From an uncultured Flavobacteriales bacterium (GTDB lineage Bacteria > Bacteroidota > Bacteroidia > Palsa-965): DNA of 23,325 nt. Under the pieces are notes generated by a model. It did not search any database and was not told the origin of the DNA. It saw only the letters and a program-made list of their open reading frames with translations. Below are positions 1 through 6,844 of the stretch, one piece after another. Made by a program: the position numbers and the translations under genes. Position 1 is the stretch's first letter. Each line of letters starts with the position of its first letter. Where the stretch lies: contig CALJIF010000057.1 of NCBI GenBank assembly GCA_937974275.1, forward strand, positions 1 through 23,325. The letters run 5' to 3'.

Positions 1-28
1 GAAACTTGGAACAGGTTTGGTAATGAAA

Positions 29-1018
29 TTACGTTTCATGGAAAATGTTTCGAACTTTTTCGGTCGTAGCTCTTCTTGAGATAAAATTCTCTTCGTTTCC
101 AGGATAGATGGCAGCATGTAGACGGACTTTTTCCCCTTCTGGTTTAAATTCTAACCTGTGTAAGCCTAATCGCCTGTTGTTTAGAGCATCAAAGCCATAA
201 CCCATGATTAATATTTTATGCGAATTCAAGATTATTTTCTGAAATTGATCTCTGTCATTTCTGTCATTTCCCTCATTTCTGTCATTTCTATCATCGTAAA
301 TCAGTTGGATGTGATTCTTTATTTCATTGATCTCATGAATCTGATCGTTATTATAACCGAACTCGATAAATTGTTCCGATTGTGATATTTTTGGGATAGT
401 TCTTTGCTTTAGGTCTGTTAACCACCCAATACGTCCATATACGTGGTGAATTTGATTGTTAACAAAGGAGATTGATTCGGGCGATTTTTCACTTTTTAGT
501 AGAAGGAATTGTTCTAAAATTCTATCGTAGTTGAAGGTTATTATGTTGAGGTTCACCTTCGACTTTTCTGTGAATACCTTTTCTTGTTCTATAAATTTCC
601 ATAATTCGCTCAACCATAAACTACGCGTCCCGCTAACCTCACTTGTTAAGCTTTTCATTGTGTCGCAACCTTCATAACCCAGTATATGAAAAACAATAGC
701 AATACGCCCGATTTGCATGAATACGTCGCGGAGGTTTTCGTATTTGGGATAAGTATTCACTTCATTAAGAAAGCCATCGATTGACGCATTCGGAACATTA
801 TTTCTGTACCGATCTAAATGATCCACAAAACTCCAGCGGTCGGCATAGGAAATGTTTAGATTTTTTTCCAGCATCCATGATAGATACGGGGTGTTCTGTG
901 ACGTTCTGTCCGTAACTCTGTCAGATATGTCTTGAATCAATTCGGCGCCTAAACCAATTGAAGAATGGATTTCTTTATTAACTCCTGCTCCTAAAACAGT
1001 TGTTATGTTATTTGCCAT
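29..1018 (-). CDS. SIR2-like domain protein (probable NAD-binding/NADase), 329 aa
   Basis: A single-domain SIR2-like protein. Visible motifs, in order: LGAGVN at residues 9-14 (nucleotide-binding glycine motif), ITFNYD at 160-165 (the sirtuin-type Asn/Asp motif), HHVYG at 191-195 (a match to the catalytic His-x-His/Tyr-Gly motif) and MGYGFDALN at 272-280 (second glycine-rich nucleotide-contact loop). No membrane segment or second domain is visible. I chose the ATG at 1018. The same frame stays open for 38 more codons upstream, but those lie in the terminator and tRNA-Leu and cannot be protein. Residues 243-256 are a low-complexity Arg-Asn-Asp stretch encoded by a 9-bp tandem repeat. In known bacterial defence systems such domains deplete NAD+ on phage infection; that role here is inference, and no partner gene is visible because the window ends just downstream. 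Family call is fairly sure, function is not. Confidence 0.75.
   Translation of the reverse strand: MANNITTVLGAGVNKEIHSSIGLGAELIQDISDRVTDRTSQNTPYLSWMLEKNLNISYADRWSFVDHLDRYRNNVPNASIDGFLNEVNTYPKYENLRDVFMQIGRIAIVFHILGYEGCDTMKSLTSEVSGTRSLWLSELWKFIEQEKVFTEKSKVNLNIITFNYDRILEQFLLLKSEKSPESISFVNNQIHHVYGRIGWLTDLKQRTIPKISQSEQFIEFGYNNDQIHEINEIKNHIQLIYDDRNDRNEGNDRNDRDQFQKIILNSHKILIMGYGFDALNNRRLGLHRLEFKPEGEKVRLHAAIYPGNEENFISRRATTEKVRNIFHET
252..296 (-). repeat. 9-bp tandem repeat inside the SIR2-like gene
   Basis: About five units of a 9-bp sequence (plus strand CTGTCATTT; coding strand AGAAATGAC) sit head to tail. The first, second and fourth copies are identical, the third has two changes and the fifth is degenerate. 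Each unit encodes Arg-Asn-Asp, so gain or loss of copies keeps the reading frame and would only lengthen or shorten a hydrophilic loop between the HxYG motif and the last glycine motif. Confidence 0.8.
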
Positions 1019-1060
1019 GATGGTACTTTGTTGCGAATAAAAGGATAACGATTTCCTGAA

Positions 1061-1090
1061 ATAAAAAATCCCCTGATTTTCAGGGGATTT
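1061..1090 (-). terminator. Intrinsic terminator of tRNA-Leu
   Basis: Reading the minus strand, a perfect 11-bp stem (AAATCCCCTGA pairing with TCAGGGGATTT, 3-base loop) begins a few bases after the tRNA 3' end and runs directly into a T tract. This is a textbook Rho-independent terminator. It separates the tRNA transcript from the SIR2-like gene starting at 1018, which therefore needs its own promoter. Confidence 0.85.
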
Positions 1091-1093
1091 CTG

Positions 1094-1175
1094 TACGGAC
1101 GGGGGGACTCGAACCCACACGCCTTGCGGCACCAGATCCTAAGTCTGGCTCGGCTACCAATTACGACACGTCCGC
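1094..1175 (-). tRNA. tRNA-Leu (anticodon UAG)
   Basis: The minus strand folds as a class II tRNA. Acceptor stem GCGGACG pairs with CGTCCGT (G1-U72 wobble). The D-loop contains TTGGTAG. The anticodon stem CCAGA/TCTGG encloses loop CTTAGGA with anticodon TAG. A long variable arm of about 13 bases follows, then a T-arm with loop TTCGAGT, and discriminator A. The 3' CCA is not encoded. The long variable arm, anticodon and A73 agree with leucine. One T-stem position (T opposite C) is mismatched. Confidence 0.95.
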
Positions 1176-1263
1176 ATAACGATTACATGAGTTGTAATGG
1201 TGAGCAAATATCGAAACAAATATTAAAAGGCGCTTACTTTTTTTACTTTTTCTCACTTAAAGC

Positions 1264-1290
1264 GCAAAGTCCCACGATGTGGGACTTTGC
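1264..1290 (-). terminator. Strong hairpin downstream of phaC, probable terminator
   Basis: A perfect 12-bp inverted repeat (GCAAAGTCCCAC / GTGGGACTTTGC) with a 3-base loop lies between the end of phaC and tRNA-Leu. Only a short T-rich tract (GCGCTTTAAG) follows on the minus strand, so it is either a weak intrinsic terminator of phaEC or an RNA-stabilising 3' hairpin. The remainder of 1176-1343 shows no coding potential. Confidence 0.55.
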
Positions 1291-1343
1291 ATTCAAACAA
1301 ACAAGCAAACTTTGCAGTGTTTCGGGCTGCCAAGCGTCTTCAA

Positions 1344-2390
1344 TTATTTATCGCGATTCATCAGCCATTTAGCAACGGCCGGCGCTAATTCTTTTTGTGA
1401 ACGATTACCCACGAAAACACCAATGTGTCCACCCGGGAATTTATATAATTCGTGATCTTTTGAACCGATGTGGTCGTTTAACGGAATGGTTGCTGCAGGC
1501 GGCACTAAATGATCTTCCGTAGCGTAGATATTTAAAACCGGCATGGTCACATTCTTCAACTTCACTTTCACGCCATCCACTTCCAGTTCGCCTTTCACCA
1601 GTTTATTTTCCTGGTACAAATCTTTAATAAACTGACGGAAACACTCTCCGGCCTGATCAGGACTGTCGTTGATCCATTTCTCCATTCGGAGGAAGTTCAT
1701 CATCTTGTCCTTGTCGTCCAACAAATCGGGTAAACTGTTGAATTTGTTCACCTTCATCATGGGCTTCAACATGCCGAAACCGTTATTCAAAAATTCCCCC
1801 GGTACGTTGCGGTGAACGTCAACTATGCGATCAATGTTCAATTTGCGTGACCAGCGGAACAACAAGCCATCATTGGTAGAGAAATCGACCGGAGTAACTG
1901 TAGTAATTAAGTTTTTGATTTTCTCCGGATGTAAAGCCGAATAAATAATACTTAATGTTCCACCCTGACAAACGCCCAGCAAATTCACTTTGTCAATTCC
2001 GTGCGACTTACGAACGAAGTCAACAACATCATTGATATACCAGTTTACATAATCGCTTAAAGTTAAATAGCGATCAGCTTTTGTAGGATAGCCCCAGTCG
2101 ATTACATAAACGTCAAGCCCCAGTTGCAACAGGTTCGCAATAAAACTGCGATCAGGTTGCAAGTCCATCATCTCATAGCGATTTACCAGCGCATACGAAA
2201 TTATTAACGGAGTTTTGATTGTTGCAGGAGTATTGCGCACATAGCGATACAGTTTAACTTTATCTACTGTGTGCACTAACTCTTTCGGTGTAGTGCCTAT
2301 TTCAACACTATCCACGTTTACCAGATTGTCGTAGCCTTTCGCCATTTTGGCGCCGGCTTCAGCCAGGTCTTTGATCACTTTCTCGTTCAT
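1344..2390 (-). CDS. phaC: Class III polyhydroxyalkanoate synthase catalytic subunit PhaC
   Basis: Polymerises (R)-3-hydroxyacyl-CoA to polyhydroxyalkanoate at the cytoplasmic granule surface, acting with PhaE. The 348-aa length fits short class III/IV PhaC subunits rather than the roughly 560-600 aa class I/II enzymes. It has an alpha/beta-hydrolase fold with the PHA-synthase lipase-like box GVCQGG, in which the nucleophile is Cys141. Asp293 (ATEDHLVP) and His322 (GGHIGVFVG) complete the triad, and their spacing closely follows the Allochromatium vinosum triad (149/302/331 as I recall). The signature YVIDWGYP is at about residues 95-102. It starts 24 bases after the phaE stop on the same strand, so phaE-phaC is one operon. 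Identification is very secure. Confidence 0.95.
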   Translation of the reverse strand: MNEKVIKDLAEAGAKMAKGYDNLVNVDSVEIGTTPKELVHTVDKVKLYRYVRNTPATIKTPLIISYALVNRYEMMDLQPDRSFIANLLQLGLDVYVIDWGYPTKADRYLTLSDYVNWYINDVVDFVRKSHGIDKVNLLGVCQGGTLSIIYSALHPEKIKNLITTVTPVDFSTNDGLLFRWSRKLNIDRIVDVHRNVPGEFLNNGFGMLKPMMKVNKFNSLPDLLDDKDKMMNFLRMEKWINDSPDQAGECFRQFIKDLYQENKLVKGELEVDGVKVKLKNVTMPVLNIYATEDHLVPPAATIPLNDHIGSKDHELYKFPGGHIGVFVGNRSQKELAPAVAKWLMNRDK

Positions 2391-2414
2391 AACAATCCGA
2401 ATAACAGGAATTAA

Positions 2415-3755
2415 TTATGCTGTAGCTGCTTTCTTCTTAGAAGCTTTAACTTCTTTCGCTTCAACTGCATCACCGTTCAATTGCTTTTCCAAAGCGTAAA
2501 CACGCTTGCGCAATTCGTAAATGGTAGCATACAAATCGTCAGCTTCGGAACGCAATACCACAGGAAGATTTTGCATCATCGCTTCAGCAACTTTATCGTT
2601 GTGCTGTTTGATTTCCAGTTGCAAATCCAATAATTCGCCCTGTAATGCAGAGTAAGCATCGCTTTGGAATAAACGAGTGTACGCTTCTTCCGCAGTTGCA
2701 ATCCACTTCTTGTAAACTTCCTGCGTGTTGCTCATGTCAGTTCCGTTCTTGAACAACTCATAGTTTTCCGTGATGAAACTTTCCCAAGCTTTTGTGCCGG
2801 TGTTGTACAAATGTTGTTGGAACTGATAGATCTTGTTTACTGCGATACCTGCTTTTTCAGCAACTGCAGCCATGTTCTCCTGAACTTCAGTTTCTTTACC
2901 CGGATTCACCAAACGAATAACAGGAAGAATCATTTTTTGGAAATAGTTAGCAGTATTTGGAGCAGCAAAAGAGTTGTATTGTGGCAAATAACCGCGCATG
3001 TTTTCAGGCATTGCATTTACCCACTGTTCGTATGCATGACGATTGTAGTTGTTCGCCATATCGTTCCAGTGGTTGATTTGCTGCATCTGTTCGTTAAAGA
3101 AATTCGGTGACAAGAAAGCCATGTTTTTATCCAACATATCCTTGAACATTTCAGGACGGAAATACTGATTCAACTGATCCCACTGAACATTATTCTTGGT
3201 CATTGCTTGAGCAAATGGCTGCCACATTTCAACAAAACGCGCATATCCCTGGTTCATGTTGTTCATGTCGAACCATGCGTTTTTAGTTGTAGCGTCGTTC
3301 CAGAAATTCATGAACGGTGCAAAAGAATTAGTAGGCTGATTGAATGCGTTCATCCATTGATTGCGCATTTGTTCCATCTGCTTCATGCCGTCGTTCATCC
3401 AGCTATTGCCGGTGAAAGAACTGCTCCAGTTACGGAACATATCGTTCATCTTGTTGTAAGAATCCTGCTGTTGCTTCATCCACTCGCTCATTTTAGCAGA
3501 CCATTCTTCAACACCGGACTTTTGTTTGTCGTTAACTGATTTAAACGCTTCAGTAACCTGACCTGTAGTTGTTTCAGCAGCCTTGCGTGTAAGCTCGTTC
3601 TGCTTATTCAGCCACTCGTTGTAAATTTTAGTTCCTTCTTCAGGAGTTTTGCCGGCTGCAATAGCATCCTGCATTTTTTTAGATGTTTCCATCCAATTGT
3701 TCATGAATTCCTGTTGGGTTTCCATCCAGTTTTCGAAGAAGTTTTTGTTGCTCAT
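2415..3755 (-). CDS. phaE: Class III PHA synthase subunit PhaE
   Basis: Partner subunit that activates PhaC in class III synthases. It has no signal peptide. Residues 1-260 are unusually rich in Met, Trp, Asn and Gln, with recurring patterns such as ENWMETQQEFMNNWMETSK and MRNQWMNAFN. The C-terminal part (about 365-430) is a predicted coiled coil (LLDLQLEIKQHNDK and DDLYATIYELRKRVYALEKQL) typical of the PhaE family, followed by a lysine/alanine tail. At 446 aa it is longer than the roughly 350-aa proteobacterial PhaE proteins, mostly through the N-terminal region. The ATG at 3755 is preceded by a good Bacteroidota promoter at 3817-3847, and phaC follows after 24 bases. Confidence 0.9.
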   Translation of the reverse strand: MSNKNFFENWMETQQEFMNNWMETSKKMQDAIAAGKTPEEGTKIYNEWLNKQNELTRKAAETTTGQVTEAFKSVNDKQKSGVEEWSAKMSEWMKQQQDSYNKMNDMFRNWSSSFTGNSWMNDGMKQMEQMRNQWMNAFNQPTNSFAPFMNFWNDATTKNAWFDMNNMNQGYARFVEMWQPFAQAMTKNNVQWDQLNQYFRPEMFKDMLDKNMAFLSPNFFNEQMQQINHWNDMANNYNRHAYEQWVNAMPENMRGYLPQYNSFAAPNTANYFQKMILPVIRLVNPGKETEVQENMAAVAEKAGIAVNKIYQFQQHLYNTGTKAWESFITENYELFKNGTDMSNTQEVYKKWIATAEEAYTRLFQSDAYSALQGELLDLQLEIKQHNDKVAEAMMQNLPVVLRSEADDLYATIYELRKRVYALEKQLNGDAVEAKEVKASKKKAATA

Positions 3756-4063
3756 GGCTAGGTGTTGTAATTAATTGTTTTTCAGCGTTTTGAATTCGAT
3801 TTTGGAATTCAGGGCGCAAAGGTACGTATTATTAACTGATTTGTCAAGTGAAATCGAATACTTATCGTAGAATAATGACCTTTAATCCGTAATTATTCCT
3901 GTTTTATCGGTTTAGTGTGTTTGATCTTCGAAATGCGAAATAGTAAGCACTCGACAAAAATCGAATCTGCATGTTGCGTGGTGATCATGCGAATATGGTG
4001 AAATCATTAACAATGTTATTGTCGTGATGAAGCTTTCTATATTTACAACAAAACAGAACTCCT
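3756..4063. other. 308-base divergent intergenic region between phaE and phaJ
   Basis: No ORF, tRNA or obvious structured RNA is seen. It contains the phaE promoter (3817-3847) on the minus strand. Near the right end there is a weaker plus-strand -7-like box TATATTTA at 4038-4045, without a convincing -33 element, which may serve phaJ. The middle part (about 3850-4010) is AT-rich and featureless to me and could hold operator sites for a PHA regulator. Confidence 0.6.
3817..3847 (-). promoter_or_regulatory. phaEC promoter
   Basis: On the minus strand, -33 element TTGACA (3842-3847), a 17-base spacer and -7 element TACCTTTG (3817-3824) match the Bacteroidota primary sigma factor consensus TTG/TAnnTTTG exactly. 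Transcription would begin near 3810, giving a leader of about 55 bases before the phaE ATG. Confidence 0.75.
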
Positions 4064-4468
4064 ATGATTGAAGTTGGTACAACTTACAGACACAGTTTTT
4101 CATTTACGCAGGAAGAAGTAGTGCGCTTTGCGGAAGTTACCGGCGATAAAAATCCGGTTCATTTGGATGAAGCATATGCAGCCACTACCATGTTTAAGCG
4201 ACCTATCATGCATGGGTTTTTAGGCGGTGCGGTATTTTCAAAAGTCTTCGGAACATTATTTCCCGGAGAAGGCACTATTTATTTGAAACAGAGCATGGCT
4301 TTTATGCGCCCGATGTACGTAGATACGACATACGAAGTGCGCATGACCGTGAAAGAAGTGAATAAAGAAAAACATCGCGCAACGGTAGAGACGTTGGTTG
4401 TAGATGTTGCTTCAGGAGAAACTACAATCAGTGGTGAAGCAACCGTGATGAACGTAACTCAGATTTAA
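4064..4468 (+). CDS. phaJ: (R)-specific enoyl-CoA hydratase PhaJ (MaoC-like hotdog fold)
   Basis: Converts trans-2-enoyl-CoA from beta-oxidation into (R)-3-hydroxyacyl-CoA, the substrate of PHA synthase. The 134-aa length equals that of the classical Aeromonas PhaJ. The hydratase-2 motif is clear at residues 23-51: AEVTGDKNPVHLD, then PIMHG. Asp28 and His33 are the expected catalytic dyad. It is divergent from phaE across a 308-base region, so supply and polymerisation could be regulated together. Its TAA stop overlaps the stop of a small minus-strand gene. Other MaoC-family hydratases act on different acyl-CoAs, but the position beside phaEC favours PhaJ. Confidence 0.88.
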   Translation: MIEVGTTYRHSFSFTQEEVVRFAEVTGDKNPVHLDEAYAATTMFKRPIMHGFLGGAVFSKVFGTLFPGEGTIYLKQSMAFMRPMYVDTTYEVRMTVKEVNKEKHRATVETLVVDVASGETTISGEATVMNVTQI

Positions 4469-4593
4469 TCGCGGAACAATTCAGCGCCAAACCACAACGC
4501 CGCCAACCACAACAATCCTTTAATCAGGAAGAATAAAAATGCGCCCCACCCTGCGTATTTCAACCACTTCTTCTTCGGTTCCGGCGTTTCCAT
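4465..4593 (-). CDS. Small membrane protein, 42 aa
   Basis: Reads METPEPKKKWLKYAGWG and so on: a short charged N-terminus (Lys7-Lys9), then one hydrophobic segment of about 20 residues (about 14-36, rich in Phe, Leu and Trp with one Lys), ending ELFRD. This layout (positive-inside, single helix) fits a small inner-membrane protein, and short proteins of this look recur in Bacteroidota, often without known function. It begins 12 bases after the stop of the histidine-kinase-like gene on the same strand, so it is probably the second gene of that operon. Its TAA and the phaJ TAA share the bases TTAA in opposite directions. The good codon pattern and tight packing between two genes support it being real; no function can be assigned. 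Confidence 0.7.
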   Translation of the reverse strand: METPEPKKKWLKYAGWGAFLFFLIKGLLWLAALWFGAELFRD

Positions 4594-4605
4594 AATGATC
4601 CAAAG

Positions 4606-5958
4606 TTACACAGAAAAGACAAACCCGAAGTGCTTGCCGGGCATGACTTCCACTGTAGCTTTCAGGCGCAACAGTAACTCTGTTATCAAATTGTCGGAAG
4701 GACTTTTTACTGTCGTAACACCGCCTGCAGCTGCGGTTTCGATGAAAATGGAAATTTGTTTGCTCTGTACGTTCAACTTGATTGTTGCTTCCCGTTTATT
4801 CGTGTTACCATCCGCTTGCTGCATCATTTGCATCAGGTATTCATTGATGATCATTGCTGCGTACAACGCATGATTCACGTGCACAGAGCAATTGTCGAGC
4901 AAGGTGCGTAATTCCAGGTGATGTGCGCCGGCAATAGGTTTCATGCGCGTGATAAGATCAAGCAGATAGTCGCGGAAATTGATGTAGCCGGGTTCACTGG
5001 TACGATAAAGCTGTTTGTGAATCATTGCCATGGAAGCCACACGCGATTTCAATTCACGAATCAGTACCCGGTGCTCTTCATCTTTAGCCTTGTTGGCTTG
5101 TGCTTCAATTAAATCTTCGATTAACGATAAGTTTGAATGAATGCGATGATTCATTTCATTCAACACCACTTGTTTCTCTTCCAACGCAGCACTCAATTTA
5201 TCTTGCACCTGAATACGTTGCCATGTTTCAAATGTTTGTGAAACAATTTGTGCGACAGCAGTTACAAACTTTGTTTCCGTCACATTCCATTCACGACGAC
5301 GTTCCGTATCTTCAAAACACATCACACCCACCATGCGGCCCGCGATACGCAAAGGCACATCAATCAATGAATAGATGCCTAAAGGAATAACGTATGAAGT
5401 CAGAAGCTCCTGCATATTCGGATCACTTCCTGCATCGTGCGTAACAATTACCTTTTCCGTTTCCATCAATCGGAAATATTTCGGCAACTCGTGACGCTCC
5501 AGTGTGAGATTATCCAAAAAGGGTCCTCTGTTTTTGTCGTAATTGATGAGACTGGATATCGAAGCAAAATGATCGTTGATGGTCCAGATATTAATGCGTG
5601 AAACTTGCAGTACCCGAGCAGCTTTCACGACAATTTCTTTCAGCGCTTCCGTAAGGTTGTGTTCTGTGATTAATGACGAACTGGAAAGTTCAATCAGTGT
5701 TTCCTGATAACTCTGTAGCTGTGATGCAGATGTGTGGGTTTGTAAACGACTCACCAGAAATAACAAATTCCCATCAGGTAGAGTATGTTCACGAAGTGTG
5801 CAGTCCTCTCGTTGTGCCGGAATATCCGGTCTCAATAAATCGCCAACTTGCAGTTGAAGCAGTTGGTGTGCGTCGTCGGAAATAAATAAAATCCGATAAT
5901 TGTCGCTGGTTACAATAGCGCCACATAGGTTCGAGGGGTTGGAAACAACAGGAGGCAT
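4606..5958 (-). CDS. GAF-domain histidine-kinase-like protein with degenerate ATPase domain
   Basis: A 450-aa cytoplasmic sensor with no transmembrane segment. Residues about 10-70 resemble a small PAS-like fold. Residues about 90-250 are a GAF domain (SRINIWTIND through VGVMCFEDTERREWN-like text). From about 250 there is a coiled-coil linker into a HisKA_2-type dimerisation helix, NEMNHRIHSNLSLIEDLI, with His271 as probable phosphoacceptor. The ATP-binding domain (about 340-450) is odd. IINE (370-373) keeps the first part of the N box, but the following Asn is lost (LMQMMQQAD), and no DxGxG or later glycine box is visible. It may be a pseudokinase or phosphotransfer scaffold. No response regulator adjoins it; the 42-aa membrane protein lies just downstream. 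A -7 box TAACTTTG lies 16 bases upstream of the start. Confidence 0.75.
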   Translation of the reverse strand: MPPVVSNPSNLCGAIVTSDNYRILFISDDAHQLLQLQVGDLLRPDIPAQREDCTLREHTLPDGNLLFLVSRLQTHTSASQLQSYQETLIELSSSSLITEHNLTEALKEIVVKAARVLQVSRINIWTINDHFASISSLINYDKNRGPFLDNLTLERHELPKYFRLMETEKVIVTHDAGSDPNMQELLTSYVIPLGIYSLIDVPLRIAGRMVGVMCFEDTERRREWNVTETKFVTAVAQIVSQTFETWQRIQVQDKLSAALEEKQVVLNEMNHRIHSNLSLIEDLIEAQANKAKDEEHRVLIRELKSRVASMAMIHKQLYRTSEPGYINFRDYLLDLITRMKPIAGAHHLELRTLLDNCSVHVNHALYAAMIINEYLMQMMQQADGNTNKREATIKLNVQSKQISIFIETAAAGGVTTVKSPSDNLITELLLRLKATVEVMPGKHFGFVFSV

Positions 5959-5973
5959 ATTGGCAATTTACTC

Positions 5974-5981
5974 CAAAGTTA
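5974..5981 (-). promoter_or_regulatory. -7 element of the histidine-kinase-like gene
   Basis: TAACTTTG on the minus strand matches TAnnTTTG and lies 16 bases before the ATG at 5958. No clear -33 element is seen at the expected distance, so support rests on the -7 box and its position. Confidence 0.45.
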
Positions 5982-6003
5982 AACATGAACAACACGGAAA
6001 AGT

Positions 6004-6011
6004 TAATTTTG
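6004..6011 (+). promoter_or_regulatory. -7 element of the alpha/beta hydrolase gene
   Basis: TAATTTTG matches TAnnTTTG and lies 26 bases before the ATG at 6038. The -33 region is weak. It lies back to back with the -7 box of the divergent kinase-like gene. Confidence 0.45.
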
Positions 6012-6037
6012 GAATACAGTAATTAAATCACAACACC

Positions 6038-6844
6038 ATGTATTTCACTTTGCGCGACGGAAATAAGATGTACTATGAAGTTCGAGGGAACGTAGCAGCA
6101 TCCTCAACTATTGTATTCTTAAACGGATTGACACAAAATACCGGTTCGTGGTTGGGTGTAACACAAGGGCTGGAGCGTGATTTTCGGATTGTACTGATGG
6201 ATTTGTTGTTTCAGGGGAAATCCGATCAGCCGGATGAATATTTAACGTACGATGCGCATGCAGATTCGGTTGCAGCACTTATTAGACAGGTGAGCACAAC
6301 ACCGGTGTGGCTGGTCGGCTTATCATACGGCAGCGGTGTGGCGCAACATGTGGCGGTTCGTCATCCGGAAGTGGTTAAGGGAATTGTACTGATGAGCACT
6401 TTTGCGCGTGCAACTCCTTTGTTTACTGCAATGGGCGAGTCGTGGAAATTGGCAGTAAAAATGGGGGGCTATGCCCATTTAATTGATGTGATGTTGCCGA
6501 CAGTGTTAGGCGCTAGTTATTACGAAAATCCTCTCATTCCTGTTGATACCTTAAAAGCTTTGCGTGCAGGAAATGATCTCAACGCGCATCAGATCTTAAA
6601 GTTGATGCAAGGCACGGAAGCTCGCGGTGATTACCGCCATCGTTTGCCTGAAATACAATTGCCTGCCCTGGTGATGCACGGTAAAGAAGATTTATTGATT
6701 CCTGCACCGATCGGACGTGAAGTGGCGGAATTAATTCCCGGCGCTGAATGGCAATTGCTGGATCGCGTTGGCCATACATTAAATTTAGAGGCAATTCCGC
6801 AGTCGGCATCAGCTATACGGCAGTTTATTAGTAACCGCGCTTAA
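6038..6844 (+). CDS. Alpha/beta-fold hydrolase, 268 aa
   Basis: A soluble single-domain alpha/beta hydrolase. The nucleophile elbow GLSYG contains Ser96. The acid is probably Asp218 in HGKEDLLIP, and the base His246 in VGHTLNLE. The oxyanion-region motif FLNGLTQN at 27-34 is usual for the family. No signal peptide is seen. Substrate cannot be read from sequence; esterase, lipase or a thioesterase acting near PHA metabolism are all possible given the neighbours. It is transcribed away from the kinase-like gene, and its TAA overlaps the TAA of the convergent patatin-like gene by the shared bases TTAA. Confidence 0.85.
   Translation: MYFTLRDGNKMYYEVRGNVAASSTIVFLNGLTQNTGSWLGVTQGLERDFRIVLMDLLFQGKSDQPDEYLTYDAHADSVAALIRQVSTTPVWLVGLSYGSGVAQHVAVRHPEVVKGIVLMSTFARATPLFTAMGESWKLAVKMGGYAHLIDVMLPTVLGASYYENPLIPVDTLKALRAGNDLNAHQILKLMQGTEARGDYRHRLPEIQLPALVMHGKEDLLIPAPIGREVAELIPGAEWQLLDRVGHTLNLEAIPQSASAIRQFISNRA

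Noticed and set aside
252..296. Short direct repeats as a CRISPR array
   Set aside because: Units are 9 bp, contiguous without spacers, and lie inside a coding frame.
1019..1132. N-terminal extension of the SIR2-like ORF through the terminator and tRNA
   Set aside because: Its codons translate the tRNA-Leu 3' half and the terminator stem; the ATG at 1018 begins right before the conserved nucleotide-binding motif.
1205..1212. GATATTTG as the tRNA-Leu -7 element
   Set aside because: One mismatch to consensus and no -33 element at the expected distance, so not listed as a feature.
1124..1372. Plus-strand ORF of 82 codons
   Set aside because: Crosses the tRNA and the terminal hairpin region antisense to phaC, with no promoter or family match.
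4595..4873. Plus-strand ORF antisense to the kinase-like gene
   Set aside because: Entirely within a better-supported reverse gene and without family features.
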